6,746 nucleotides of DNA from Deltaproteobacteria bacterium (GTDB lineage: Bacteria; Desulfobacterota; Desulfobacteria; Desulfobacterales; C00003060). Of this stretch, positions 1-5,269 are shown one piece after another (the first letter of the stretch is position 1; the number at the start of each line of letters is the position of its first letter). The position numbers and the translations under genes are program-made. The stretch covers positions 1 through 6,746 of the forward strand of contig JAFDFO010000211.1 of NCBI GenBank assembly GCA_019309815.1, written 5' to 3'. Under the pieces are notes generated by a model. The model ran no database searches and had not been told where the DNA came from. It saw only the letters and a list, made by a program, of their open reading frames with translations.

Positions 1-4
1 TTCT

Positions 5-529
5 CTATCGCCGAATTGTCACCTTTTCCATCACGACCGGCTCGATGGGATTGTCCATTGGACCTGTTTCTACAGACTCAATCTTTCTCACCACGTCCAT
101 CCCACTGACCACTTTTCCAAAGACTGAGTGTGCTCCATCCAGGTGCGGTGTTGGGGCAAGGGTTACAAAGAACTGACTCCCGTTGGTCCCGGGCCCGGCG
201 TTCGCCATGGAAAAAACGCCCGCATCATCATGCTTCAAGGACGGATCGAATTCGTCGCCGAATTGATATCCGGGTCCGCCGGTGCCGTTTCCAATGGGGC
301 AGCCTCCCTGGATGACAAAGCCTTTGATCACTCGATGGAAAGTCAGGCCATCATAAAAGTTCCCGTCGCGTTCGGTCTCCTGTCTGCCTTCTGCAAGATT
401 GACGAAGTTCCACACCGTCTCCGGACACTCCTTTGCATAGAACTCAGCTTCAAAAGTTCCCAGGCTGGTCTCAAAAATAACAGTAACCCGATCAACATCT
501 TCCCTGTAATCATTCTTTGAACCTTGCAT
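5..529 (-). CDS. Cyclophilin-type peptidyl-prolyl cis-trans isomerase (cytoplasmic)
   Basis: The enzyme catalyses cis-trans isomerisation of X-Pro peptide bonds and assists protein folding. A single cyclophilin domain fills nearly all of the 174 residues. The signatures are FHRVIKGFVIQGG (residues 64-76, with the catalytic Arg at 66), GTGGPGYQFGDEF (82-94), FSMANAGPGTNGSQFF (106-121) and HLDGAHSVFGKV (129-140). The position of human CypA Trp121 is His129, as is common in bacterial cyclophilins with low cyclosporin affinity (family knowledge). There is no signal peptide or membrane segment, so I infer a cytoplasmic location. I chose the ATG at 529 because AAGGAGGA (534-541) lies just upstream. 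The reading frame also extends to an ATG at 571, but that start has no comparable site. The stop is TAG at 5-7. It is the last of the minus-strand genes here, 82 nt after the 107-residue gene. Motif order and length are normal and nothing looks damaged. Confidence 0.97.
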   Translation of the reverse strand: MQGSKNDYREDVDRVTVIFETSLGTFEAEFYAKECPETVWNFVNLAEGRQETERDGNFYDGLTFHRVIKGFVIQGGCPIGNGTGGPGYQFGDEFDPSLKHDDAGVFSMANAGPGTNGSQFFVTLAPTPHLDGAHSVFGKVVSGMDVVRKIESVETGPMDNPIEPVVMEKVTIRR

Positions 530-533
530 AGAT

Positions 534-541
534 TCCTCCTT
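534..541 (-). promoter_or_regulatory. Strong Shine-Dalgarno site of the cyclophilin gene
   Basis: AAGGAGGA on the minus strand lies four bases before the ATG at 529. It decides the start codon in favour of 529 over the in-frame ATG at 571, which would add 14 residues with no domain content. Confidence 0.85.
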
Positions 542-611
542 AATGCCTTTTCCAACGCTGGGCTCAACCACAACGTTTTTTGTATTTTCGTCCCTCCATT
601 ACGGACAGTGG

Positions 612-935
612 TTAGACGGGTTCTTGAGATGGCTTCTGGATGTCTTCTCCGCCTTCGATTCTATCGATGAGTTGCACCAGCTTTCCTGCGACCGCTTCTG
701 TGTGCCCCCGGTTTCCCAACAAGCCCATGTGTTGAGTCTCAACGTCCCACAGGTACTCAAATACTTCTTTTTCTGTGGATCGCGAAACTAACATTTTATG
801 GATACCAGGAACGTACGAGTCGTATTCATCCTGGGCCTCCGGCACATCTGATATGCCAATCGGGTCCCACTCATTGAGTAAAGTTGTCTTAATTGCTGTA
901 TGATATCGCCTGGCTCGATCTTTGAACTCTATCAT
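612..935 (-). CDS. Small protein of unknown function with NEWDPIG motif (DUF1871-like)
   Basis: This encodes a 107-residue soluble protein with no signal peptide or membrane helix. Residues 15-45 carry the conserved-looking block with LLNEWDPIG (19-27), then VPEAQDEYDSYVPGI (31-45), followed by a predicted helical part with EVFEYLWDVETQHMGL (57-72). I recognise this arrangement from short uncharacterised bacterial proteins that resemble the DUF1871/YugE group. The link is from memory and the function is unknown. The start ATG at 935 has no clear ribosome binding site. It lies 41 nt after the stop of the sensor gene, so expression may depend on the upstream message. Composition is ordinary and the protein appears complete, ending with TAA at 612-614. 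An alternative, that this is an immunity-type protein, cannot be tested from the sequence. Confidence 0.75.
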   Translation of the reverse strand: MIEFKDRARRYHTAIKTTLLNEWDPIGISDVPEAQDEYDSYVPGIHKMLVSRSTEKEVFEYLWDVETQHMGLLGNRGHTEAVAGKLVQLIDRIEGGEDIQKPSQEPV

Positions 936-976
936 ATATACCGCACCGTCATATCTGCTGACGACGTATTGAGATC

Positions 977-1984
977 CTATTCCTTGTCAACAAGCTTCTT
1001 GTTTCTGCCAATAAGGATGTAAGAAAACACGAACAGAAGGGCGCCGACCGCGACACAGATTGTGGCAACCAGGAGGAAAGTGCCCCAGAACCCGGATACA
1101 ATGTCCGTAACATCCGTCATTACAATCATATCGCCCACCGACTGATCACCAGCGTCATACAGGTGAATAAATCTGCCTCGATAGTCCCGATTATTCAATG
1201 ACACCTTCACGTCGGTAACCTTGGGCGTATGTTGCTTTTCATCCAAAAACGGGACGAGAGATTCGGGGAGCACGTCCAAGGTCTGGTCAATGATGACCAC
1301 GGATGGAAATCGGGTCCACTGGGCTTCACGGCCAAGCATTCGCATACCAGTCTCCCAGCCGGCGCGATCCAGAAATTTCTTTTCGATGACAACATAGATT
1401 TCCACGCCGAGGGTGTTGTGAAGACCTTGAGTAATGTGTTCGATCTCCTCGCCCAGCTCCACGTACCCTATCAACTGGTCTCCATCATACCAGGGTTCCA
1501 CTACCCGGAGAGTAAATGTTCCTAACGGACCCAACTCGATCCCATAGGAGGTTTTTCCAGTCTTTTCGGCTTGCAGGGTGGTGAAACGGTTGATCTCGTC
1601 ACCGCGCTTGTCCGGTTTGTGAACACGTAGAAAATTGACCCGGTCGGGGCTATTGAAATAGAGGTGAGTGATCCCATGTCCGGAATTCAACTTTCCAAAT
1701 AACGTTATAGTGCGTTCAAACAGCTTCTTCCTGTCCCTATCTCTCATAGCAGCCTTGAGTTGTTCGTCACGCATGAGTACGTCCAGCACAGCCCCCATCA
1801 TGCTTGCGTCGCTCTTTAACTGGGCTGCGAACAACGCTTCCACGGTATCAATGGTGGAGAGCGCGTGATCTGTTATGTGCTTTTGCTGGTTCCAATAGGA
1901 ACTGAATAGGAATGCACCCAACAAGAGTGCGGTAGCCAACGTCAGCTGAATAAGGATGCGAGTCTTGATGCCATAGGTTTTCAT
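977..1984 (-). CDS. Membrane sensor with Cache-like periplasmic domain, no output domain
   Basis: The 335-residue protein has an N-terminal membrane helix (about 10-29), a large periplasmic region (about 30-298) and a second helix (about 301-325), then stops after a charged tail RNKKLVDKE. The periplasmic part has features of double-Cache sensor domains of histidine kinases and diguanylate cyclases: a long first helix, LYFNSPDRVNFLRVHKPDK (residues 109-127), then GIELGPLGTFTLRVVEPW and YVELGEEIEHI. Relatives normally continue into a coiled coil and a HisKA, PAS or GGDEF module. None of these is present in any frame downstream. It is therefore either a stand-alone sensor acting through a partner or a truncated receptor. 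GAAGGAA lies about eight bases before the ATG at 1984. The gene has 191 bp of upstream non-coding DNA and is followed 41 nt later by the NEWDPIG gene. The ligand is unknown. Confidence 0.85.
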   Translation of the reverse strand: MKTYGIKTRILIQLTLATALLLGAFLFSSYWNQQKHITDHALSTIDTVEALFAAQLKSDASMMGAVLDVLMRDEQLKAAMRDRDRKKLFERTITLFGKLNSGHGITHLYFNSPDRVNFLRVHKPDKRGDEINRFTTLQAEKTGKTSYGIELGPLGTFTLRVVEPWYDGDQLIGYVELGEEIEHITQGLHNTLGVEIYVVIEKKFLDRAGWETGMRMLGREAQWTRFPSVVIIDQTLDVLPESLVPFLDEKQHTPKVTDVKVSLNNRDYRGRFIHLYDAGDQSVGDMIVMTDVTDIVSGFWGTFLLVATICVAVGALLFVFSYILIGRNKKLVDKE

Positions 1985-2175
1985 AAAGTCATTCCTTCAC
2001 AAGCTTGAGCGATAAGCACACCGTGCTGAGATTCACTTCTGCAGTTCAGAATATGAAGATATCAGAACCATAGCACAGGATTTGTGACCTAACCAGAGCC
2101 GGACATGCACGACAGAATTCACAAGCACCGGACCGGAGTCCCGAAACACAATATGCAGGCGGTGTCCTTTTGAGT

Positions 2176-2949
2176 TCATTCCTTTCTGCCGGACGCCTCT
2201 CTCAGGTTCTTTAGAAATTCGGGATCAACCTGGTGACCCAGGCTTGCTGCCATGTCGACGTCATCCCATGCTTTGTCATATTCTCTTTTGGCGTAACGGG
2301 CGTACCCTCGGCCGACGTATGACTCACCACGCCCCCGGTTCAACTCGATAGCCTTGTCGTAGTCCGAGATGGCCTCGTCGTACGAGCCTTTGGCTTTATG
2401 AGCATTTCCTCGGTGAAAGTAGGCATAATGGTTCTCCGGATTCAATGCAATGGCTTTACTGCAATCATCAACAGCCAGGTCATGCTCACTGTTTCGAAAA
2501 TAGACATCCGCACGAAGCAAGTAACCGGAAACCTCATGGGGGTTAAGCCCTATGACCTTGCTGAAGTCAGATATGGCTTCAGCATACGCACCCTTGAATC
2601 GATAGGCAAGCCCCCGATAAGAATGGGCTTCATGGTTGCCGGGTTCGATCTCGATCGCCTTGCTAAAGTCGGCTATGGCATTGTCATGCTGGCTCTTGAA
2701 GCCTCCGTAGGTAAGTCCCCTGTTTATGTAATACTTGGCAACGTCGGGCTTTAACTCAATAGCTTTGCTGAAATGGGCTATAGCCTCGTCATACTCGCCG
2801 TTCCTACTATCCGCGAGTCCTTCTTCGTTGTAGTACTCGGCTATGCGTCCACATCCGGAAAGCATCAACACTGCATGTGCCACAGCAATCAGAATTGCCA
2901 GTCTGAAGCCAATACCTCTGGACCCCTCGTTGCCGTTGACTATTGCCAT
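2176..2949 (-). CDS. TPR-repeat lipoprotein
   Basis: A 257-residue protein with an N-terminal signal segment (about 13-32) ending in the lipobox LSGC, with the lipidated Cys at 33. It should be anchored to a membrane, probably on the periplasmic side. From about residue 37 it consists of six consecutive 34-residue tetratricopeptide repeats, recognisable by units such as GEYDEAIAHFSKAIELKPD and GSYDEAISDYDKAIELN. It ends with a capping helix and the tail LREASGRKE. TPR proteins bind partner proteins, but the partner cannot be named here. The start at 2949 is supported by AAAGGAGGG seven bases upstream. It lies 44 bp after the 89-residue gene and may share its transcript. Length and repeats are complete and no lesion is visible. 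Confidence 0.93.
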   Translation of the reverse strand: MAIVNGNEGSRGIGFRLAILIAVAHAVLMLSGCGRIAEYYNEEGLADSRNGEYDEAIAHFSKAIELKPDVAKYYINRGLTYGGFKSQHDNAIADFSKAIEIEPGNHEAHSYRGLAYRFKGAYAEAISDFSKVIGLNPHEVSGYLLRADVYFRNSEHDLAVDDCSKAIALNPENHYAYFHRGNAHKAKGSYDEAISDYDKAIELNRGRGESYVGRGYARYAKREYDKAWDDVDMAASLGHQVDPEFLKNLREASGRKE

Positions 2950-2993
2950 ACTTGTCCCTCCTTTGTTTTGCCCGCAATGACAGACATGTATAA

Positions 2994-3263
2994 TCAGAAA
3001 CGACCGGCGATCGCTTTCTCGTACTCCGGGAAGTAATCCCCAGTGACCGGGAGATCAAAGCTCGTCAGAATCATCGTGTTGCTTTCTCGTTCGAGCAAGA
3101 ACTCAAATGTTTTTTCGATGAGTGTCTCTGCGGACACTTTGCCGGCGGTCAATTTGTGGTAGTAGCTATCGGTTAGCTTGACGGTGTGTGTCGTCGTGAT
3201 TGAGTCACGCACAGTGACTTCAAACGTCTCGTCATCTTTGCGGGTTACATCAATTTCTGCCAT
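2994..3263 (-). CDS. Conserved-looking 89-residue protein of unknown function
   Basis: This small acidic, soluble protein begins MAEIDVTRKDDETFEVTVRD, a predicted beta-hairpin. It continues with THTVKLTDSYYHKLTAG and a helical stretch with SAETLIEKTFEFLLERESN. It closes with FDLPVTGDYFPEYEK near the C-terminus. The balance of a beta-rich first half and a helical second half looks like a real folded domain. I have a weak memory of similar short hypothetical proteins ending in a YFPEYE motif, with no assigned function. AAGGGGGG (3267-3274) precedes the ATG at 3263 by three to ten bases, which supports translation. It stands 44 bp upstream of the TPR lipoprotein gene on the same strand. No signal peptide, membrane helix or metal-binding motif is visible. 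Confidence 0.8.
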   Translation of the reverse strand: MAEIDVTRKDDETFEVTVRDSITTTHTVKLTDSYYHKLTAGKVSAETLIEKTFEFLLERESNTMILTSFDLPVTGDYFPEYEKAIAGRF

Positions 3264-3309
3264 GTTCCCCCCTTATAGTGTCTCGAGTGAAGCGCGTGTT
3301 CAAGGGTGC

Positions 3310-3373
3310 CTCTCACATGGCAAGCTCTGAGAGCGAAGAAACCTTCTTGCCTCTCGCCCCTTGCCTCTTGCCT
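3310..3373. repeat. Short non-coding gap with hairpin and TTGCCTCT-type simple repeat
   Basis: The gap between the zinc-ribbon and 89-residue genes holds a weak 6-bp stem (CTCTCA at 3310-3315 and TGAGAG at 3328-3333). Next to it is a low-complexity run built of CTTGCCTCT units (3347-3373). It may be a remnant of dispersed repeats. No terminator with a T tail is evident. Confidence 0.45.
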
Positions 3374-3381
3374 GAGTCATG

Positions 3382-3612
3382 TCAATTCCTCTTTGTTCCC
3401 GTATAAGTAAATGCCTTTCCAATCATCTTTACATAGCTTCCTTTATCGATACCGATATCTTTGCCGCACAGGCACTTTATCCTATCCTCCTCCTGTTTGA
3501 TATCATACATTCTTGTAATCCTATCCTTGTGGCACCTCAAGACTTCTCCCTGACCAATCTTGTCATATTTCCAAAGCTTTCTTTTACACGCTGCACACTT
3601 GATTACGAGCAC
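3382..3612 (-). CDS. Small zinc-ribbon protein
   Basis: The 76-residue product has Cys residues at 6, 9, 27, 47 and 49: a CAAC knuckle at the N-terminus, a single Cys-His (RCHKDR) and a second knuckle CLCG. This spacing suggests a zinc ribbon with four of these thiols as ligands. The region around WKYDKIGQGEVLRCHKDRI and the tail KMIGKAFTYTGT look conserved compared with short zinc-ribbon proteins I recall from Deltaproteobacteria. It is distantly reminiscent of the phage Mu Com type, but I do not claim that function. The start is GTG at 3612, preceded by GGGAG (3619-3623) six bases upstream. There is no ATG that would keep the first CxxC. It is followed after 118 bp by the 89-residue gene. 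Role unknown: nucleic-acid binding or protein contact are both possible. Confidence 0.75.
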   Translation of the reverse strand: MLVIKCAACKRKLWKYDKIGQGEVLRCHKDRITRMYDIKQEEDRIKCLCGKDIGIDKGSYVKMIGKAFTYTGTKRN

Positions 3613-3679
3613 AAAAAACTCCCATTTGCCTAATCAGCCATCCGCCATCTTGTTTCTGCCTTATGCCCCTTGGCGCGCC

Positions 3680-3731
3680 GTCTTGTCACGCAGTCTTGTC
3701 GCGCCGTCTTGTCGCGCCGTCTTGTCGCGCC
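3680..3731. repeat. 13-bp tandem repeat, four units
   Basis: The unit GTCTTGTCGCGCC occurs at 3693-3705, 3706-3718 and 3719-3731 without change. A slightly diverged first unit, GTCTTGTCACGCA, is at 3680-3692. It is non-coding and lies between the 3' end of the dehydrogenase pseudogene and the zinc-ribbon gene. Units of this length expand by replication slippage. Confidence 0.9.
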
Positions 3732-3733
3732 GT

Positions 3734-3789
3734 AGCTTTATGCGAAGGCGGAAGCTTTATGCGAAGGCGGAAGCCTTGGCGAAGGCGGG
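3734..3789. repeat. 19-bp tandem repeat, two perfect units plus a degenerate third
   Basis: AGCTTTATGCGAAGGCGGA is found at 3734-3752 and again at 3753-3771, followed by a shortened unit AGCCTTGGCGAAGGCGGG (3772-3789). The CGAAGGCGG core can pair with the CGCC ends of the neighbouring 13-bp repeats, so the two arrays together could form hairpins. Such GAAGGCGG-containing repeats are, from memory, dispersed in intergenic regions of several uncultured bacterial genomes. Confidence 0.88.
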
Positions 3790-4039
3790 CCTCTTGCCTT
3801 TCTTTATCCATATATCTCAGGATTCAGACACGTGGGTGGCTGTTTGTTGCTGAGCATGGCCAGGAGATTTTGTGCTGCCAGGATAGCCATGTTCTTTCGC
3901 GCTGACGCAGTAGCCGAACCAGTGTGGGCTACCGTCACAACATTGTCCAAGGCGGCAAGTCCTTCAGCCATCTTGGGTTCGAATTCGTATACGTCAAGAG
4001 CCGCTCCGGCGATCTCATCTTCTTTGAGTGCCTCCACCA

Positions 4040-4091
4040 GATCGGCTTCATTAATCACCGGTCCCGATCGGCTTCATTAATCACCGGTCCC
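4040..4091. repeat. Perfect 26-bp tandem duplication inside the dehydrogenase gene
   Basis: Positions 4040-4065 are repeated exactly at 4066-4091. The copy starts with GATCGGCTTC and ends with CCGGTCCC. Because 26 is not a multiple of three, the second copy throws the frame after GPVINEAD into a premature stop (TGA at 4055-4057). Removing one copy restores the normal sequence NEADLVEALKEDEIAG. Confidence 0.95.
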
Positions 4092-4422
4092 CTGGCCGTA
4101 TTAATAAGGTAGGCCGTCTTCTTCATCTTCTTGAAGGCGGCGGCATTGAAAAGATGGCGGGTGTCCGATCGAAGGGGCACATGAATGCTGATAAAATCCG
4201 ATTCCTCAAGAAGCTGCTCAAAGCCTACACTTCTTGCACCAAGCTCCTTTTCAAGAACCGGGTTGGATTTTCCGGGAGAGGAATCCGTATACAACACCTT
4301 CATCTTGAATCCCTTGGACATAAGGGCCACTGCGGTCCCTATGCGTCCCGCGCCAAGGATGCCCAGCGTCTTTCCCGTGACATCACCACCTATGAACTGC
4401 AGAGGCCCCCAACCGCTCCAGG

Positions 4423-4426
4423 CACC
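4423..4426 (-). other. Deletion scar in the dehydrogenase pseudogene
   Basis: On the minus strand the reading ARRV joins directly to GAWSGWGPLQF, one frame apart, through a shared GGTG at 4426-4423. Family members have about nine extra residues here (a pattern like V-E-x-D-x-V-x-x-x, from memory). A deletion of about 31 bp between two short GGTG repeats would explain both the missing residues and the frame change. Confidence 0.65.
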
Positions 4427-4616
4427 CGCCGCGCCACGGCAAAAAGGAGTGCCCAGGCCATCTCTGCTGTAGCGTTTGTGAGTACATCCGGGGTGTTGGA
4501 TACGGGCAATTTTCGCCTGGTCGCTTCAGGGATATCGATATTGTCGAATCCCACGGCATAGTTTGCATATCCCTTGATCTCTGAAGCGGCATCAAAGAAC
4601 TCGCTGTCGATCTTGT

Positions 4617-4626
4617 CCGTCCCGTC
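4617..4626. repeat. 5-bp tandem duplication causing the first frameshift
   Basis: CCGTC at 4617-4621 is repeated at 4622-4626. Deleting one copy restores GLLTDKIDSEFFDA, the expected continuation of the glyoxylate reductase N-terminal domain. With both copies the frame reads GLLTGRTRS, unlike the family. Confidence 0.9.
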
Positions 4627-4801
4627 AGGAGGCCGATGACTCCCTGCCGCCCCTGGACGTTCTTGAGAAGTTCGGCTCGCGTCAGGGGCCGGTCTTCCGG
4701 ATTCACTTCCACGTCACAGGTTTCACTAAGCAACTCGATGCCTTCCTTAGGAATCATCCGCGTCACATAAACCTTGGGTTTTGTCATTGTTCCTCTCTTA
4801 G

Positions 4802-4847
4802 GCCGTTCGCCGTTATCCGTTCACCGTTGTCCGTTCTTCTGTTCGTT
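4802..4847. repeat. Degenerate CCGTT-rich simple repeat
   Basis: CCGTT recurs about every 7-10 bases (CCGTTCGCCGTTATCCGTTC and onwards), directly upstream of the dehydrogenase start. It is non-coding. Similar runs are, from memory, frequent between genes in Desulfobacterales. Any promoter of the broken gene must lie in or beyond it. I cannot point to clear -35 and -10 boxes. Confidence 0.6.
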
Positions 4848-4866
4848 TCAATCAAGATGAATAATC

Positions 4867-4944
4867 GTAGGGGCGGGGTTTATCCCCGCCCGGAATTCAT
4901 AGCGCCCGAGCGCGTAGACGGGCGGGGATAAACCCCGCCCCTAC
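4867..4944. repeat. BIME-like inverted pair of REP hairpins starting with GTAG
   Basis: The 26-bp arm 4867-4892 is the exact reverse complement of 4919-4944, with a 26-nt spacer. Each arm is itself a hairpin: GTAG, then GGGCGGGG, loop TTTAT, CCCCGCCC. A GTAG foot before a GC-rich palindrome is the hallmark of REP sequences mobilised by REP-associated tyrosine transposases (TnpA-REP/RAYT). Two REPs in opposite orientation make a bacterial interspersed mosaic element. No RAYT gene is in the window, so I infer mobilisation in trans. It lies 5 bp from the MITE-like element. Confidence 0.85.
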
Positions 4945-4949
4945 ATGTC

Positions 4950-5160
4950 TGTCATTTCGACCGACGGGCCCGCCCTGGCGCGTTGCCTGTTGTGAGCTAC
5001 TAAGTGGGTAATCCAGGTCTGGGCCAGGGAGAAATCCGATGCAAAGCATCGTCTCGAGTGAAGCGAGAGATCTCGATAATATGACGAGATCCTTCGCTCT
5101 GCTCAGGATGACTTGCTAGCGCAAGTCAGATTTCTCGTCGCTATGCTCCTCGAAATGACA
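4950..5160. mobile_element. MITE-like non-coding element with 11-bp terminal inverted repeats
   Basis: TGTCATTTCGA at 4950-4960 is mirrored exactly by TCGAAATGACA at 5150-5160. Inside are further inverted pairs: CCCTGGC/GCCAGGG (4973-4979/5023-5029), GAGAAATC/GATTTCTC (5029-5036/5129-5136), the hairpin GATGC-AAA-GCATC (5038-5050) and TGACTTGC/GCAAGTCA (5109-5116/5121-5128). No protein is encoded. The TGTCATTTCGA...GAGAAATC layout resembles a very common dispersed intergenic repeat type in environmental bacterial genomes (from memory). It seems to be a composite of two inverted units, and no target-site duplication is obvious. Confidence 0.75.
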
Positions 5161-5181
5161 TAGTGTTTTGGTCACAGCAGC

Positions 5182-5217
5182 AAAAAGGGCAGGGCCATTG
5201 CTGACCCTGCCTTTCTT
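5182..5217 (-). terminator. Rho-independent terminator of the beta-helix gene
   Basis: On the minus strand GGCAGGG (5211-5205) pairs with CCCTGCC (5194-5188) across a 10-nt loop and is followed by CTTTTT. It lies about 50 nt past the stop at 5270, the right place to end the beta-helix transcript. The plus strand also has a weaker T-rich tail (TTTCTT), so it could act in both directions. Confidence 0.85.
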
Positions 5218-5269
5218 AACTTAAATCCCAAATTATAAACAACAGAAAAGTGCCTGAACAAATTCCCTG

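Larger units (their letters stand above)
3804..4787 (-). pseudogene. Glyoxylate reductase / D-2-hydroxyacid dehydrogenase, broken by three indels
   Basis: Functional relatives reduce glyoxylate or hydroxypyruvate with NAD(P)H. The N-terminal catalytic half starts MTKPKVYVTRMIPKEG and runs to GVIGLLT. The next frame gives YAVGFDNIDIP and NATAEMAWALLFAVARRV. A third frame gives WGPLQFIGG, the Rossmann motif GILGAGRIG and NTARGPVINEAD. The first frame then resumes with AGAALDVYEFEP and TVAHTGSAT, ending with TAA at 3804. The catalytic Arg (TARGP), Glu (YEFEP) and His (AHTGS) are all still encoded. The lesions are a 5-bp duplication (4617-4626), a lost segment at about 4423-4426 and a 26-bp duplication (4040-4091). 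Repaired, the product would be about 327 residues, the usual length. AGAGGA (4791-4796) precedes the ATG at 4787. Stops in the shifted frames prevent a full product. Sequencing or assembly error remains possible. Confidence 0.9.

Noticed and set aside
128..520. 130-residue plus-strand open frame
   Set aside because: It lies wholly antisense to the well-supported cyclophilin gene and has no domain signal.
977..979. TAG read as pyrrolysine
   Set aside because: No Pyl machinery or PYLIS-like evidence is in the window, the extension adds only 14 residues, and TAG is also the normal-looking stop of the cyclophilin gene.
3680..3789. Possible CRISPR array
   Set aside because: The repeats are 13 and 19 bp, directly tandem, with no spacers and no cas genes nearby.
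3560..3905. Plus-strand frames over the tandem repeats
   Set aside because: Their translation is repetitive (RAVLSR-like) and arises from the 13-bp repeat. No start signals are visible.
4383..4787. Programmed frameshifting in the dehydrogenase gene
   Set aside because: Three separate events would be needed, none at a slippery heptamer, and two are plain tandem duplications.
4970..5050. tRNA-like or structured RNA gene
   Set aside because: The CCCTGGC/GCCAGGG pair suggested an acceptor stem, but there is no cloverleaf, TTC loop or anticodon arm. It fits better as an inner part of the MITE-like element.
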